From Brenneria sp. hezel4-2-4 (GTDB lineage: Bacteria > Pseudomonadota > Gammaproteobacteria > Enterobacterales > Enterobacteriaceae), in NCBI RefSeq assembly GCF_013155275.1, contig NZ_JABJXS010000009.1, positions 1 to 64,000 on the forward strand: DNA of 64,000 nucleotides. Reading direction: 5' to 3'. Each line of letters begins with the position of its first letter. The stretch's first letter is position 1. The position numbers were made by a program, and so were the translations under genes. A model generated the notes under the pieces. That model did no database searches and was not told where the DNA came from. It saw only the letters and a list, made by a program, of their open reading frames with translations. This document shows positions 9,712 to 17,841 of this stretch, piece after piece.

Positions 9712-9856
9712 ATTGTGGGATAACAAAGCCGCAAAAAGTCGGTCACCCTTATGTTGAACACCGCAAGCTCATCAACGGGATGTTTGGGGTGCTCTGTTCC
9801 GGTGCGCCGTGGCGTAATTTACCTGAGCGATATGGCTCATTGAGGGACGCAGCCTA
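9712..9856 (+). mobile_element. IS5-family transposase N-terminal fragment
   Basis: The frame encodes HRKLINGMFGVLCSGAPWRN followed by LPERYGS. This is the N-terminal DUF4096-type region of IS5-family (IS427/IS1031-like) transposases, which usually reads NG..WVLRTGAPWRDLPERYGPW. The match starts near 9740 and is lost after LPERYGS. A stop follows at 9855-9857 and no catalytic domain is present, so this is a decayed remnant. It marks the left border of the AT-rich Hcp-toxin island. Confidence 0.72.
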
Positions 9857-10038
9857 AAATAATGAATTATTGATGGCATTAAGCCGTAATATCTTTAAGT
9901 AACAGAGGCTTTGGGGCTGAATAAAAATTTGCGAATTGGGCGCCGTCAATATTTGAAAATTGTCATTTTTCCGTTACAGTGTTCGCATCAGGAGACATAG
10001 CTATTGACTTAAGTCAAATTCAAGGGAGTGAGGTGGTT

Positions 10039-10905
10039 ATGAAATACGATCCGGTTTTAAGAACGTTTGTTGAGGATGACTATCGTTTAGAGGATCATCT
10101 TGATTTTAAAAAGCAGCATGCAGATATCAATTATCAAAAATTACATGCTCAACTAAATGAAATAAATAATGACAACATTCATGCCATATTGACTGCGCAA
10201 GAAGGATTATATTTTTTAAAAACGTTGTGTACGCCAAACCCTAATCAGTCGTGGAAAACAGCCCTCTTTGCCTGCACCGATCCCGCCTCGTCGTTTGCCG
10301 GGAATATTGCAGAAGCTGTGTCGGTGAGCAGAATCGCGATGGAAATGAAAGGATTTGGCGTACAGGCAACGGAATATATTGGGAAGAATGGCAGTAAGTA
10401 TATCAAGCTATCTGGTTATCCCGGGGTGAGGAAGTATTTAGATGCCACTAAATATTTAGTCGATAACCAAAAAATATTGGATATGGGAATAGGAACGAAA
10501 GGCATTGAAAGCGGAATTGCGACTGGGGCAAGATTCTGCATTGTGTTTTCCGGTGCTTATCGAGCCATTGAGCTATTGTTGAAAGATGAATATGCATTAA
10601 CCGATTTCTTTGTTAATTTAACCATGGATGCAGCAAAATTAGCGGTATCTATTGGCGTAGCTTGGGGGGCAAAAACGTTAGCTACCGGACTTATGGTCGC
10701 TGGAGGTAGTGTTCTAGCTATTGCTATCGGTGTGTTTTTTTTAGGTGTTTTAGTGAGTGCAATATTATATTGGTTAGATAATAAATATAAAGTAAGTGAA
10801 GCAATAATAAAAAACTTAAAATCGCATAATTCATATAAATCACAATACTATCCTTACCATCCCGATCAGTTCTTTAATACTTGGGGGAGATACAGTCGTG
10901 GTTAA
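10039..10905 (+). CDS. Putative membrane-inserting toxin (Hcp-associated T6SS effector candidate)
   Basis: 288 residues, AT-rich. Residues 1-80 are polar and probably helical. Residues 85-150 contain a well-ordered block (ASSFAGNIAEAVSVSRIAME, then YIGKNGSKYIKLSGYPGVRK). Residues 155-185 and 195-247 are hydrophobic, with a long helical hairpin (KLAVSIGVAWGAKTLATGLM, then VLAIAIGVFFLGVLVSAILY) like pore-forming colicin C-termini. I recognise the overall pattern from T6SS-linked toxin genes of enterobacteria, but cannot assign a named family. The start ATG at 10039 has GGAGTGAGG upstream; the open frame extends to 9979. The stop overlaps the GTG of the first of four membrane immunity-like genes, a typical toxin-immunity junction. 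Function is inference. Confidence 0.65.
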   Translation: MKYDPVLRTFVEDDYRLEDHLDFKKQHADINYQKLHAQLNEINNDNIHAILTAQEGLYFLKTLCTPNPNQSWKTALFACTDPASSFAGNIAEAVSVSRIAMEMKGFGVQATEYIGKNGSKYIKLSGYPGVRKYLDATKYLVDNQKILDMGIGTKGIESGIATGARFCIVFSGAYRAIELLLKDEYALTDFFVNLTMDAAKLAVSIGVAWGAKTLATGLMVAGGSVLAIAIGVFFLGVLVSAILYWLDNKYKVSEAIIKNLKSHNSYKSQYYPYHPDQFFNTWGRYSRG

Positions 10906-11302
10906 AGTAAACAGACCATTAGTTGGTGCATTTGCAATATTGGTTTTCCTACTTTCATGCTGGGGATGCTGGTTTTCTTTAAGTGGATACGTAGATTTCT
11001 TTAAATCAAGTGATGTAATTACCTTTTCATGGAAAGTAGGAGTTATAATATTTGCAGCACCTTTATTATTTTACTTTTCATATCTAGCCTTTTTTTCTGT
11101 AATAAAAAATGAACCAGCAAAAATGAATAATAAATTAGCAAATGCATTGGCAATGATAGCTATCTTTGGCGCAATGGTTAGTTTGTTGTCATCAATATAT
11201 ATATCGTATGAACTTAGTAATCAAGGCTATAAAACCTGCTCTAAAATATCCTGGATGGACCCTAATAAATATGTGAAAAACATTGCTCTTTGCAAGGATT
11301 AA
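10898..11302 (+). CDS. Membrane immunity-like protein, tandem copy 1
   Basis: 134 residues with four predicted membrane segments (about 10-30, 45-68, 82-104 and a shorter stretch). The conserved C-terminal tail is WMDPNKYVKNIALC. It resembles the DUF1240-type small membrane proteins known from Yersinia and Photorhabdus (family assignment from memory). The GTG start overlaps the last codons of the toxin gene, and the GGGGGAGA ribosome-binding site is inside the toxin coding sequence, so the two are translationally linked. The likely role is protection of the inner membrane against the upstream toxin. This is inferred from the arrangement. Confidence 0.72.
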   Translation: MVKVNRPLVGAFAILVFLLSCWGCWFSLSGYVDFFKSSDVITFSWKVGVIIFAAPLLFYFSYLAFFSVIKNEPAKMNNKLANALAMIAIFGAMVSLLSSIYISYELSNQGYKTCSKISWMDPNKYVKNIALCKD

Positions 11303-11357
11303 GAAATGAAAGGAAAATCTGACAAGGTGCGTTTCTATATCCCGGAGAGATACAGTC

Positions 11358-11762
11358 GTGGTTAAGGTAAATAGGCCATTAGTTGGTGCATTTGCAGTAT
11401 TAGTTTTCCTACTTTCATGCTGGGGATGCTGGTTTTCTTTAAGCGGATACATAGATTTCTTTAAATCAAGGGATGTAATTACTTTTTCATGGAAAGTTGG
11501 ATTTATAATATTTGCAGTACCTTTGTCATTCTATTTTTCATATGTTTGTTTTTATTCTTCCATAAAAAACAAACATGTAATAATCAATAATAAATTAGGG
11601 GAATGCTTGGTTAAACTGCTTATCTTTGGTGCAGTAGTTGGTTTGTTTTCATCGATATATATATCATATGAACTTAGTGATCAAGGTTATAAAACCTGTT
11701 CTAAAATATCCTGGATGGACCCTAATAAATATGTGAAAAATATTGCTCTTTGCAAAGAATAA
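11358..11762 (+). CDS. Membrane immunity-like protein, tandem copy 2
   Basis: 134 residues. The first 50 residues and the last 40 are nearly identical to copy 1. The middle, around the second and third membrane segments, differs (KNKHVIINNKLGECLVKLLI versus KNEPAKMNNKLANALAMIAI). It starts with GTG, preceded by GGAGAGATACAGTCGTGG, which is the duplicated last codons of the toxin gene and supplies the ribosome-binding site. The 55-base gap from copy 1 is almost identical to the gap between copies 2 and 3. The divergent middle may reflect a changed specificity. Confidence 0.72.
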   Translation: MVKVNRPLVGAFAVLVFLLSCWGCWFSLSGYIDFFKSRDVITFSWKVGFIIFAVPLSFYFSYVCFYSSIKNKHVIINNKLGECLVKLLIFGAVVGLFSSIYISYELSDQGYKTCSKISWMDPNKYVKNIALCKE

Positions 11763-11818
11763 GAAATAAGATGAAAATCTGACAAGGTGCGTTTTTTATA
11801 TCCTGGAGAGATACAGTC

Positions 11819-12226
11819 GTGGTTAAGGTAAATAGGCCATTAGTTGGCGCATTTGCAGTTTTTCTTTTTTTTATTTCATGCTTTACCGGTTGGTTTTCTT
11901 TTAATAGTTATTTGGATATTTTACAGTTAAACGATGTTATTGTCTTTTCATGGAAAGTTGGGTTAATGGTATTTGGTACTCCCTTTTTATTATATTTTTC
12001 ATTTCTATGTTTTTATTCTGTAATACAGAATAAAGTGGCGAGAATTAATAAAAAACTAGGAGGGGTTCTATTTATAATAATAGTCATTGGCGCTATAATT
12101 AGTTTATTTTCATCTTTCTATATATCTTATAATTTTAGAAGTTATGGTTATGAAATCTGTCCTAAAACATTCTGGATGGATCCCAATAAATATGTGAAAG
12201 ATATTGCTCTGTGTGACGAATGGTAA
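11819..12226 (+). CDS. Membrane immunity-like protein, tandem copy 3 (most diverged)
   Basis: 135 residues. It shares the first dozen residues (MVKVNRPLVGAFAV), the FSWKVG block and the WMDPNKYVK tail with the other copies. Most hydrophobic segments have diverged (LFFISCFTGWFSFNSYLDIL). The open frame is intact and preceded by the same GGAGAGATACAGTCGTGG relic of the toxin 3' end. The pattern is that expected for an older duplicate kept for a different toxin variant. It is transcribed with the other copies in a closely spaced run. Confidence 0.72.
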   Translation: MVKVNRPLVGAFAVFLFFISCFTGWFSFNSYLDILQLNDVIVFSWKVGLMVFGTPFLLYFSFLCFYSVIQNKVARINKKLGGVLFIIIVIGAIISLFSSFYISYNFRSYGYEICPKTFWMDPNKYVKDIALCDEW

Positions 12227-12280
12227 ATAATTAACCTATCTTATAGTGTGTGATTTTTCATACTTGGGGGAGAATCAGTC

Positions 12281-12685
12281 GTGGTTAAAATAAATAGATC
12301 ATTATTTCTCTTATATTCGGTTTTTATTTTTATCCTTGCATTATGGGGATGCTGGTTTTCTTTAAGTGGATACGTAGATTTTTTTAAGTTAAGTGATGTA
12401 ATTACCTTTTCATGGAAAGTAGGAGTTATAATATTTGCAGCACCTTTGTTATTTTATTTCTCATATCTGGAATTTTTTTCTGTAATAAAAAATAAACCAG
12501 CCAAAATGAATAATAAATTAGCAAATGCATTGGCAATGATAGCTATATTTGGCGCAGTGGTTAGTTTGTTTTCATCAATATATATATCATATGAACTTAG
12601 TAATCAAGGCTATAAAACCTGTCCTAAGATATCCTGGATGGATCCCAATAAGTATGTAAAAAATATCGCCATTTGTGATAAATAG
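12281..12685 (+). CDS. Membrane immunity-like protein, tandem copy 4 (mosaic)
   Basis: 134 residues. Residues 1-21 (MVKINRSLFLLYSVFIFILAL) differ from all other copies. From WGCWFSLSGYVDFF onward the protein is nearly identical to copy 1, including the middle that copies 2 and 3 have lost. At the DNA level the 3' end (GGATCCCAATAA) is like copy 3 instead, whereas copies 1 and 2 read GGACCCTAATAA. This looks like a recombinant of different copies. The upstream relic of the toxin tail is longer here (TACTTGGGGGAGA is retained). It ends 50 bases before the convergent hcp stop codon. Confidence 0.72.
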   Translation: MVKINRSLFLLYSVFIFILALWGCWFSLSGYVDFFKLSDVITFSWKVGVIIFAAPLLFYFSYLEFFSVIKNKPAKMNNKLANALAMIAIFGAVVSLFSSIYISYELSNQGYKTCPKISWMDPNKYVKNIAICDK

Positions 12686-12735
12686 TAAATCACCAGCACA
12701 CCTAATAGGCATGCTGGTTATCAAACGTAATGAAC

Positions 12736-13215
12736 CTAGAGACTCATTTCCTCCCATATGCTGTAACCAGACGTTCCCGCAGCCTTGTGGTTCCATGCTA
12801 TGCTTTTATATTTTAACTGGATTTTTTCATACGGCATGATTTCATTGTTATCTATTACGTGCGGATAGACACAGGTAACGTCTACAATGCTCGCGTCCGT
12901 TAATTTAACTTCATAATAAAGCTCTAACTGTCCAGCAGAATTTACGCGGTAAAAATAAAATGTCACCTCTATCTTTTCATTGTAAGAGATTGCCATGCCT
13001 AATAACGGGGATGACTTATCTATTGGCTTAATAAAATGAATAGGATGGTGAGATACATTTTGATCGCGGCTGATACTGTGGTTCAAGCCTAATACTTGTA
13101 TCTGATCCTCATGACCTGTTTGATAGCGATTGCCAATTGAGTCAAGAGTTGAACAACCGGATGATATCAAACCTTGTTTTTGACCGTTAATACTGGCGTA
13201 AATCAAATTAGCCAT
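12736..13215 (-). CDS. hcp: Hcp-family type VI secretion tube protein
   Basis: 159 residues. Hcp hexamers stack to form the inner tube of the type VI secretion system and carry small effectors in their lumen. The N-terminus MANLIYASINGQKQGLISSG and the blocks HEDQIQVLGL and KPIDKSSPLL are typical of enterobacterial Hcp1-family proteins. It is complete and has no C-terminal toxin extension. It is convergent with the toxin-immunity run (stop codons about 50 bases apart), unlike the usual hcp-effector-immunity order. A second hcp lies at 57308-57772. No other T6SS structural gene is in the window, so this is an auxiliary locus. Confidence 0.92.
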   Translation of the reverse strand: MANLIYASINGQKQGLISSGCSTLDSIGNRYQTGHEDQIQVLGLNHSISRDQNVSHHPIHFIKPIDKSSPLLGMAISYNEKIEVTFYFYRVNSAGQLELYYEVKLTDASIVDVTCVYPHVIDNNEIMPYEKIQLKYKSIAWNHKAAGTSGYSIWEEMSL

Positions 13216-13417
13216 ATCAAATCCTTATGAGAAGAGTTATAAATAGACGGAGTAAAAATATTTCTATTATCAGCGCGAAAATAATACGGTTAACACGGCG
13301 GAAAAGCAAAGCGTTCGATCATGAAAGGTGAGTTGCGTTGATGACTTAGCTAATAGTGTAATACTGTACTTTGGTGCAACCGCTTAGCGTATTTGTTGGC
13401 GAAGCGATTACAACATT

Positions 13418-13915
13418 TTACCCTACATCCATTTCTCGCCAGTTCAGCCAAATCCGCATATCAAACTCCAATTGGTGATAGTCTGGCTCCATATGGCAGC
13501 AGAGTTGGTAGAATGCTTTGTTGTGGTCTTTTTCTTTGAGGTGGGCGAGTTCGTGTATCACGATCATCCGCAGAAAATCTTCAGGCCCGTCCCGAAACAG
13601 TGTGGCTATTCTGATTTCGTTATTGGACTTCAATTTTCCGCCCTGTACGCGTGCCACAAACGTATTTGTTCCCAGCGTCCCTTTTATTGGATTCTGTTTA
13701 TTGTCGTAAAGCACTTTTGATACCGCTGGGGCGTTCTTCAAATATCTCTGCTTGAGTTCCGCAACAAATTGATAGAGCGATTTATCACTTTGGATATGAT
13801 GGCGATCAGGATATTTTTTTCCCAGCCAGAGGCCAAGTTTGCCTTGATCAACGAGGGTTTGAACCTGTGCAACAATCGTCGGGGGATAAGCGTTCAGGTA
13901 GCGTAGCTGGGTCAT
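13418..13915 (-). CDS. ygjP: YgjP-type metallohydrolase
   Basis: 165 residues. Nearly colinear with E. coli YgjP (167): LRYLNAYPP start, the block NAPAVSKVLYDNKQNPIKGT, then VIHELAHLKEKDHNKAFYQL. The HExxH plus distal His arrangement (HELAHLKEKDH) is a zinc site of the WLM/SprT-like gluzincin fold. E. coli YgjP has been reported as a UTP pyrophosphatase, although the fold suggests a peptidase; the physiological role is unsettled. The ATG at 13915 matches the E. coli start; an in-frame TTG four codons earlier is less likely. Confidence 0.9.
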   Translation of the reverse strand: MTQLRYLNAYPPTIVAQVQTLVDQGKLGLWLGKKYPDRHHIQSDKSLYQFVAELKQRYLKNAPAVSKVLYDNKQNPIKGTLGTNTFVARVQGGKLKSNNEIRIATLFRDGPEDFLRMIVIHELAHLKEKDHNKAFYQLCCHMEPDYHQLEFDMRIWLNWREMDVG

Positions 13916-13989
13916 GGCTCTTTTCAAGCCACCGAATTAACCCTCCACAAGCGTGGGTCGGTTAAGCCAGTGGCGTTTCATTTTATGGT

Positions 13990-15183
13990 TTACTGAACGG
14001 CGGCGAAAGCGGCGGCAACGCGCTGAACGTTGCTGTGGTTCAGGCCCGCCATGCACATGCGGCCGCTGGCGATCAGATAGACGCCAAACTCTTCCCGCAG
14101 ACGATCGACTTGTGCCGGGCTGAAGCCGGTATAGCTGAACATGCCGCGTTGGGTCAGCAGGTAATCAAAATTACGATTCGGCAGCGCCTTTTTCAACGCT
14201 GCGACCAGCGTCCGGCGCATTTCCAGAATCCGGGTACGCATCTCTTCCACTTCCGCTTGCCACTCGGCATTCAGCTTCGCGTCGTTCAGCACTTTGGCGA
14301 CCACCTGAGCGCCAAAATTCGGCGGAGATGAGTAGTTGCGGCGTACGGTGGCTTTTAACTGGCCCAGCACGCGCAGTGCGGTTTCCTCATTCTCACACAC
14401 CACGGAAAGACCGCCGACGCGCTCGCTGTACAGTGAGAATATTTTAGAGAACGAGTTGGCGATGAACGCCGGAATGCCCGAGCCGGCAATGGCGCGAATG
14501 GCATAGGCATCCTGCGCGCTGCCGACGCCAAAACCCTGATAGGCGATGTCCATAAACGGAATAAGTTCACGGCTGATCAACACTTCGATGACGCGATCCC
14601 ACTGTTCATTGGTGAGATCGGAACCGGTCGGGTTATGGCAGCACGGATGCAGCAGCACAATGCTTTGCGCCGGCAGTTGTTGCAGGGCGCTAAGCATGGC
14701 GTCAAATTTTACGCCCAGCTTATCGGCATCAAAATAAGGGTAGGTGTGCACGTTAAAACCGGCCCCGGAGAAAATGGCGATGTGGTTTTCCCAGGTTGGA
14801 TCGCTGACCCACACTTCCGAGTTCGGAAAGTAGCGTTTCAGAAAGTCAGCGCCGACTTTCAGCGCGCCCGAGCCGCCCAGCGTCTGGATGGTGGCAATGC
14901 GGTTGGCGGTCACCGCCGGGTGGCGCTCGTCAAACAGCAGGTGCTGAATGGCGGTACGGTAAGCGTGCAAACCTTCCATCGGCAGATAGGACGTTGCCTG
15001 CTTGGGTAACTGTTGCAGTTCTTCTTCCGCGGCGCTGACCGAACGGAGTTGGGGAATGATATTCTGTTCGTTGTAGTAAAGACCGATACTCAAATTCACC
15101 TTATCCGCGCGTGGGTCCTGTTTGAATTTTTCCATTAGCGACAGGATAGGATCTCCGGCATAGGCATCAACGTTTTGAAACAC
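13990..15183 (-). CDS. tyrB: Aromatic-amino-acid aminotransferase TyrB
   Basis: 397 residues, the same length as E. coli TyrB. A PLP-dependent class I aminotransferase that makes Tyr and Phe (and Leu) from keto acids with glutamate as donor, in the cytoplasm. The PLP lysine is K247 in [29 protein letters not shown] and the C-terminal [10 protein letters not shown] are family signatures. It is in the same general neighbourhood as alr and dnaB, as in E. coli (dnaB-alr-tyrB), but here two accessory genes separate tyrB from alr. I did not find a clear TyrR box in the upstream gap. Confidence 0.95.
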   Translation of the reverse strand: MFQNVDAYAGDPILSLMEKFKQDPRADKVNLSIGLYYNEQNIIPQLRSVSAAEEELQQLPKQATSYLPMEGLHAYRTAIQHLLFDERHPAVTANRIATIQTLGGSGALKVGADFLKRYFPNSEVWVSDPTWENHIAIFSGAGFNVHTYPYFDADKLGVKFDAMLSALQQLPAQSIVLLHPCCHNPTGSDLTNEQWDRVIEVLISRELIPFMDIAYQGFGVGSAQDAYAIRAIAGSGIPAFIANSFSKIFSLYSERVGGLSVVCENEETALRVLGQLKATVRRNYSSPPNFGAQVVAKVLNDAKLNAEWQAEVEEMRTRILEMRRTLVAALKKALPNRNFDYLLTQRGMFSYTGFSPAQVDRLREEFGVYLIASGRMCMAGLNHSNVQRVAAAFAAVQ

Positions 15184-15261
15184 GGTGTAACTCTCCTAAA
15201 AATAGTGTTGAGTATCGGGTAACGCGGCGGTTTGAATCATCATACTGCCTGAATCCGGCGG

Positions 15262-15876
15262 TCAGACCGCATAGCGGCCGGGACGATGGTTCATGGCGAT
15301 GATCAGATTCAGCAGGGTTGCGCCCAGTATCGAGGCAACCAACATCGGTATGCTTACCACGAACAGGGAAGTCAGCACAATCACAACATCGATGCCCATC
15401 TGGAATTTCCCCGCCCGCAGGCCGTATTTATCCTGAAGATAAAGCGCCAATATATTTACGCCGCCGAGGCTGGCCTTGTGACGGAACAGGACAATAAAGC
15501 CGAGTCCCATAATCAGGTTGCCGAACAGCGTGGCGTAGAACGGGTTCAAGCGATCGAAGTGAATAAAAAGCGAGTGAAGATCGGAAAACAGCGACACCAG
15601 CGCCACGGCGCAGAATGTCTTTATGGTGAATTTCCACCCCATCCGGCGGATCGCCAGATAGTAGAACGGCAAATTGAGCAGAAAGAAGGCCGTACCGAAG
15701 GAGATCTGCGTCAGGTAATGCAGTAAAAAGGCCATGCCTGCGGTACCGCCGGTGAGCGCGCCGGCCTGACGTAACAAAATAACGCCAAAAGAGACCATTA
15801 GCGTACCAATCAGAATAGCCAGAACATCTTCCAGCAGGGTATGTGACAATTTTTCAGTGGTGATAACGTTATCCAT
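15262..15876 (-). CDS. YitT-family inner-membrane protein
   Basis: 204 residues with about five or six hydrophobic helices. Starts MDNVITTEKLSHTLLEDVLA, followed by IGTLMVSFGVILLRQAGALT and the GGTAGMAFLLHY block. The central HKASLGGVNILALYLQDKYG is the signature of YitT/DUF161 membrane proteins. This short form lacks the C-terminal cytosolic DUF2179 domain of Bacillus YitT. The function is unknown, probably transport. It lies between tyrB and an Lrp-like regulator, all on the minus strand, and interrupts the tyrB-alr order seen in E. coli. Confidence 0.85.
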   Translation of the reverse strand: MDNVITTEKLSHTLLEDVLAILIGTLMVSFGVILLRQAGALTGGTAGMAFLLHYLTQISFGTAFFLLNLPFYYLAIRRMGWKFTIKTFCAVALVSLFSDLHSLFIHFDRLNPFYATLFGNLIMGLGFIVLFRHKASLGGVNILALYLQDKYGLRAGKFQMGIDVVIVLTSLFVVSIPMLVASILGATLLNLIIAMNHRPGRYAV

Positions 15877-16127
15877 GGCGGGTGGGCACTCTATACACAG
15901 TAGAACACGTATTTATTAAGCAATAATCACACCAGATACCCTATAAGGAAGGCCTTAAACGCCGGGAACAGGAGAGAGATAAGGGCAACTTATTGAAATA
16001 TAAATGCCAATTTTTTGCGTAACTTGTGCATTAATCGGCTTTTTTATGGTTGATTTACGCGGTTTAATTGATTTTTGTGCGCATTTTAATCGTTCCGTTG
16101 CTCCAATAGAGAGCATGCTGCCCCATA

Positions 16128-16607
16128 TCAGGGCAACGATGTCCGTTCAGGCATCATCAACCCATTCTCTTTGAGCCGATTAAGCACCACCGAGGTTTTC
16201 AGATGCGCCACGCTTTTGTTCTGCGACAGGATCTGACTGATCAATGTGCTCAATCCCGGTAGATCGGCCACCGCGACCTTGAGCAGATAGTCAGCATCGC
16301 CCGTGGTTTTATAGGCATCAATGATAGCGTCGACTTCTCCCAGCATCTGATGGAATCTTTCGACATATTCGGTGGTGTGATTAATCAGTCTGACCTCAAT
16401 CAGCCCCAGACACTCCAGCCCGACCGCGTTGGGCGAAAGACGGGCGTGATAGCCAAGGATCAGTTGCGCCTGTTCCAGCGCGATGCGGCGCCGGGAGCAC
16501 TGGGAGGCGGAAAGCCCGACCAGCTCGCTCAGTTCCTGATTGGTCAGACGACCATTCGCCTGCAACAGCGTCAGGATTTTCAGATCAAAATCATCAATAT
16601 TGTACAT
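16128..16607 (-). CDS. Lrp/AsnC-family transcriptional regulator
   Basis: 159 residues. The N-terminal helix-turn-helix is at about 5-50 (DFDLKILTLLQANGRLTNQE, then LVGLSASQCSRRRIALEQ). A C-terminal RAM/AsnC ligand-binding domain is at about 70-150 (the TTGDADYLLKVAV block). This is not Lrp itself but one of the small paralogues that respond to an amino acid. It lies 251 bases upstream of the yitT-like gene in the same direction, which makes that membrane protein a plausible target, possibly an amino-acid exporter. That link is inference. Confidence 0.9.
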   Translation of the reverse strand: MYNIDDFDLKILTLLQANGRLTNQELSELVGLSASQCSRRRIALEQAQLILGYHARLSPNAVGLECLGLIEVRLINHTTEYVERFHQMLGEVDAIIDAYKTTGDADYLLKVAVADLPGLSTLISQILSQNKSVAHLKTSVVLNRLKENGLMMPERTSLP

Positions 16608-16662
16608 AGCTTTCCCTGAACGGCGTCAGGCCGTGGAGATCATAGACTAGCAGCTTTTTGTA

Positions 16663-16700
16663 TGAATAAAATCATGGCCCGATAATGCTTTCACCGGGCC
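16663..16700 (-). terminator. Terminator downstream of alr
   Basis: GGCCCG (16676-16681) pairs with CGGGCC (16695-16700). Read on the minus strand the stem is followed by ATGATTTTATTC, a T-rich run. It starts 28 bases after the alr stop codon. Confidence 0.55.
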
Positions 16701-16728
16701 ACGGTTATCATCGGCACGCCAGTTTCAT

Positions 16729-17808
16729 TTACTCGTCGATATATTCCAGCCGGGTGCGCTGCGTTAAACGGGTAATTAATTCATAGGCGCTGATGCCGGT
16801 GTGCGCCGCGATGTGCTCGACGGGCAATGCCTTGCCCCACAGAATAACCTCATCTCCCGCCTTATCCTGCGCATCCGGCCCCAGGTCGACGGTAATCATA
16901 TCCATTGAAACCCGTCCGGACAGCGGGACTTCGCGCCCGTTTATCCACACCGGCGTGCCGGCCGGCGCGCTGCGCGGATAGCCGTCGCCGTAGCCGATCG
17001 CCACCACGCCCAGTTTGGTATCGCGCTTGCTGGTCCAGATGCTGCCGTAGCCCACCGGTTCGCCCGCTTTGTGCTCGCGCACGGCAATCAGGTGCGAGGT
17101 CAATGTCATGGCGGGTTGAAAACCAAAATGCGCGGCGTCTTCGGTATCGAGCGGCGACACGCCGTACAGAATGATGCCGGGGCGCACCTGATCGCGGTGC
17201 GCCTGCGGCCACAGCAGAATGCCGCCGGAGGCGGCAATGGACTGGGCGCCGGGTTTGCCCTGGGTGAAGGCGTCAAAGCGGGCCAACTGACGTTCGGTGG
17301 TATCCGCTTGCGGTTCATCGGCGCGGCAAAAATGGCTCATTACGTTCACCGGCTGCACCACATTACGGCACTGCGCCAGACGCTGATAGAACGCTTCGGC
17401 GTGTTCCGGCAATATCCCAAGGCGATGCATGCCGGTATCGAGCTTCATCCACACCCGGACGGGCTGCGGCAGGTTTGCCTGTTCCAGCGCGGCGAGCTGT
17501 TCGTTACTGTGAACAGCGGTTTCAAGCTGATGCTCGGCCACCAGAGAAAGGTCTTCAGCGGAAAAAAAACCTTCCAGCAGCAGGATCGGTTTGGTGATAC
17601 CCGCTGCGCGGAGTTGCAACGCTTCTGAAAGCCGCGCGACGCCATAGCAGTCAGCGTCGCGGAAAGTGTGGGCGGATTCAATGATACCGTGACCGTAGGC
17701 ATTTGCTTTTACCACGGCGACCAGACGGCTTTGCGGGGCCAGTTGGCGGATCCGTTGTAAATTGTGACGCAAAGCGCGGCGATTAATGACGGCGGTTGCC
17801 GTTTTCAT
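16729..17808 (-). CDS. alr: Alanine racemase
   Basis: 359 residues, as in E. coli Alr. A PLP enzyme that interconverts L- and D-alanine, supplying D-Ala for peptidoglycan. The PLP lysine is K34 in [11 protein letters not shown]. The catalytic tyrosine lies in the [11 protein letters not shown] region of the C-terminal beta domain, and [11 protein letters not shown] is another family block. It starts [17 protein letters not shown] and lies 33 bases downstream of dnaB in the same direction, so co-transcription is likely, as in E. coli. Confidence 0.97.
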   Translation of the reverse strand: MKTATAVINRRALRHNLQRIRQLAPQSRLVAVVKANAYGHGIIESAHTFRDADCYGVARLSEALQLRAAGITKPILLLEGFFSAEDLSLVAEHQLETAVHSNEQLAALEQANLPQPVRVWMKLDTGMHRLGILPEHAEAFYQRLAQCRNVVQPVNVMSHFCRADEPQADTTERQLARFDAFTQGKPGAQSIAASGGILLWPQAHRDQVRPGIILYGVSPLDTEDAAHFGFQPAMTLTSHLIAVREHKAGEPVGYGSIWTSKRDTKLGVVAIGYGDGYPRSAPAGTPVWINGREVPLSGRVSMDMITVDLGPDAQDKAGDEVILWGKALPVEHIAAHTGISAYELITRLTQRTRLEYIDE

Positions 17809-17841
17809 TGTGTGTCCTTAGCGCATAATTCTTATCGTGCG

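Noticed and set aside
13216-13417. Sigma-54 promoter upstream of the first hcp
   Set aside because: Some hcp genes use sigma-54, but no -24/-12 motif is seen on the minus strand here.
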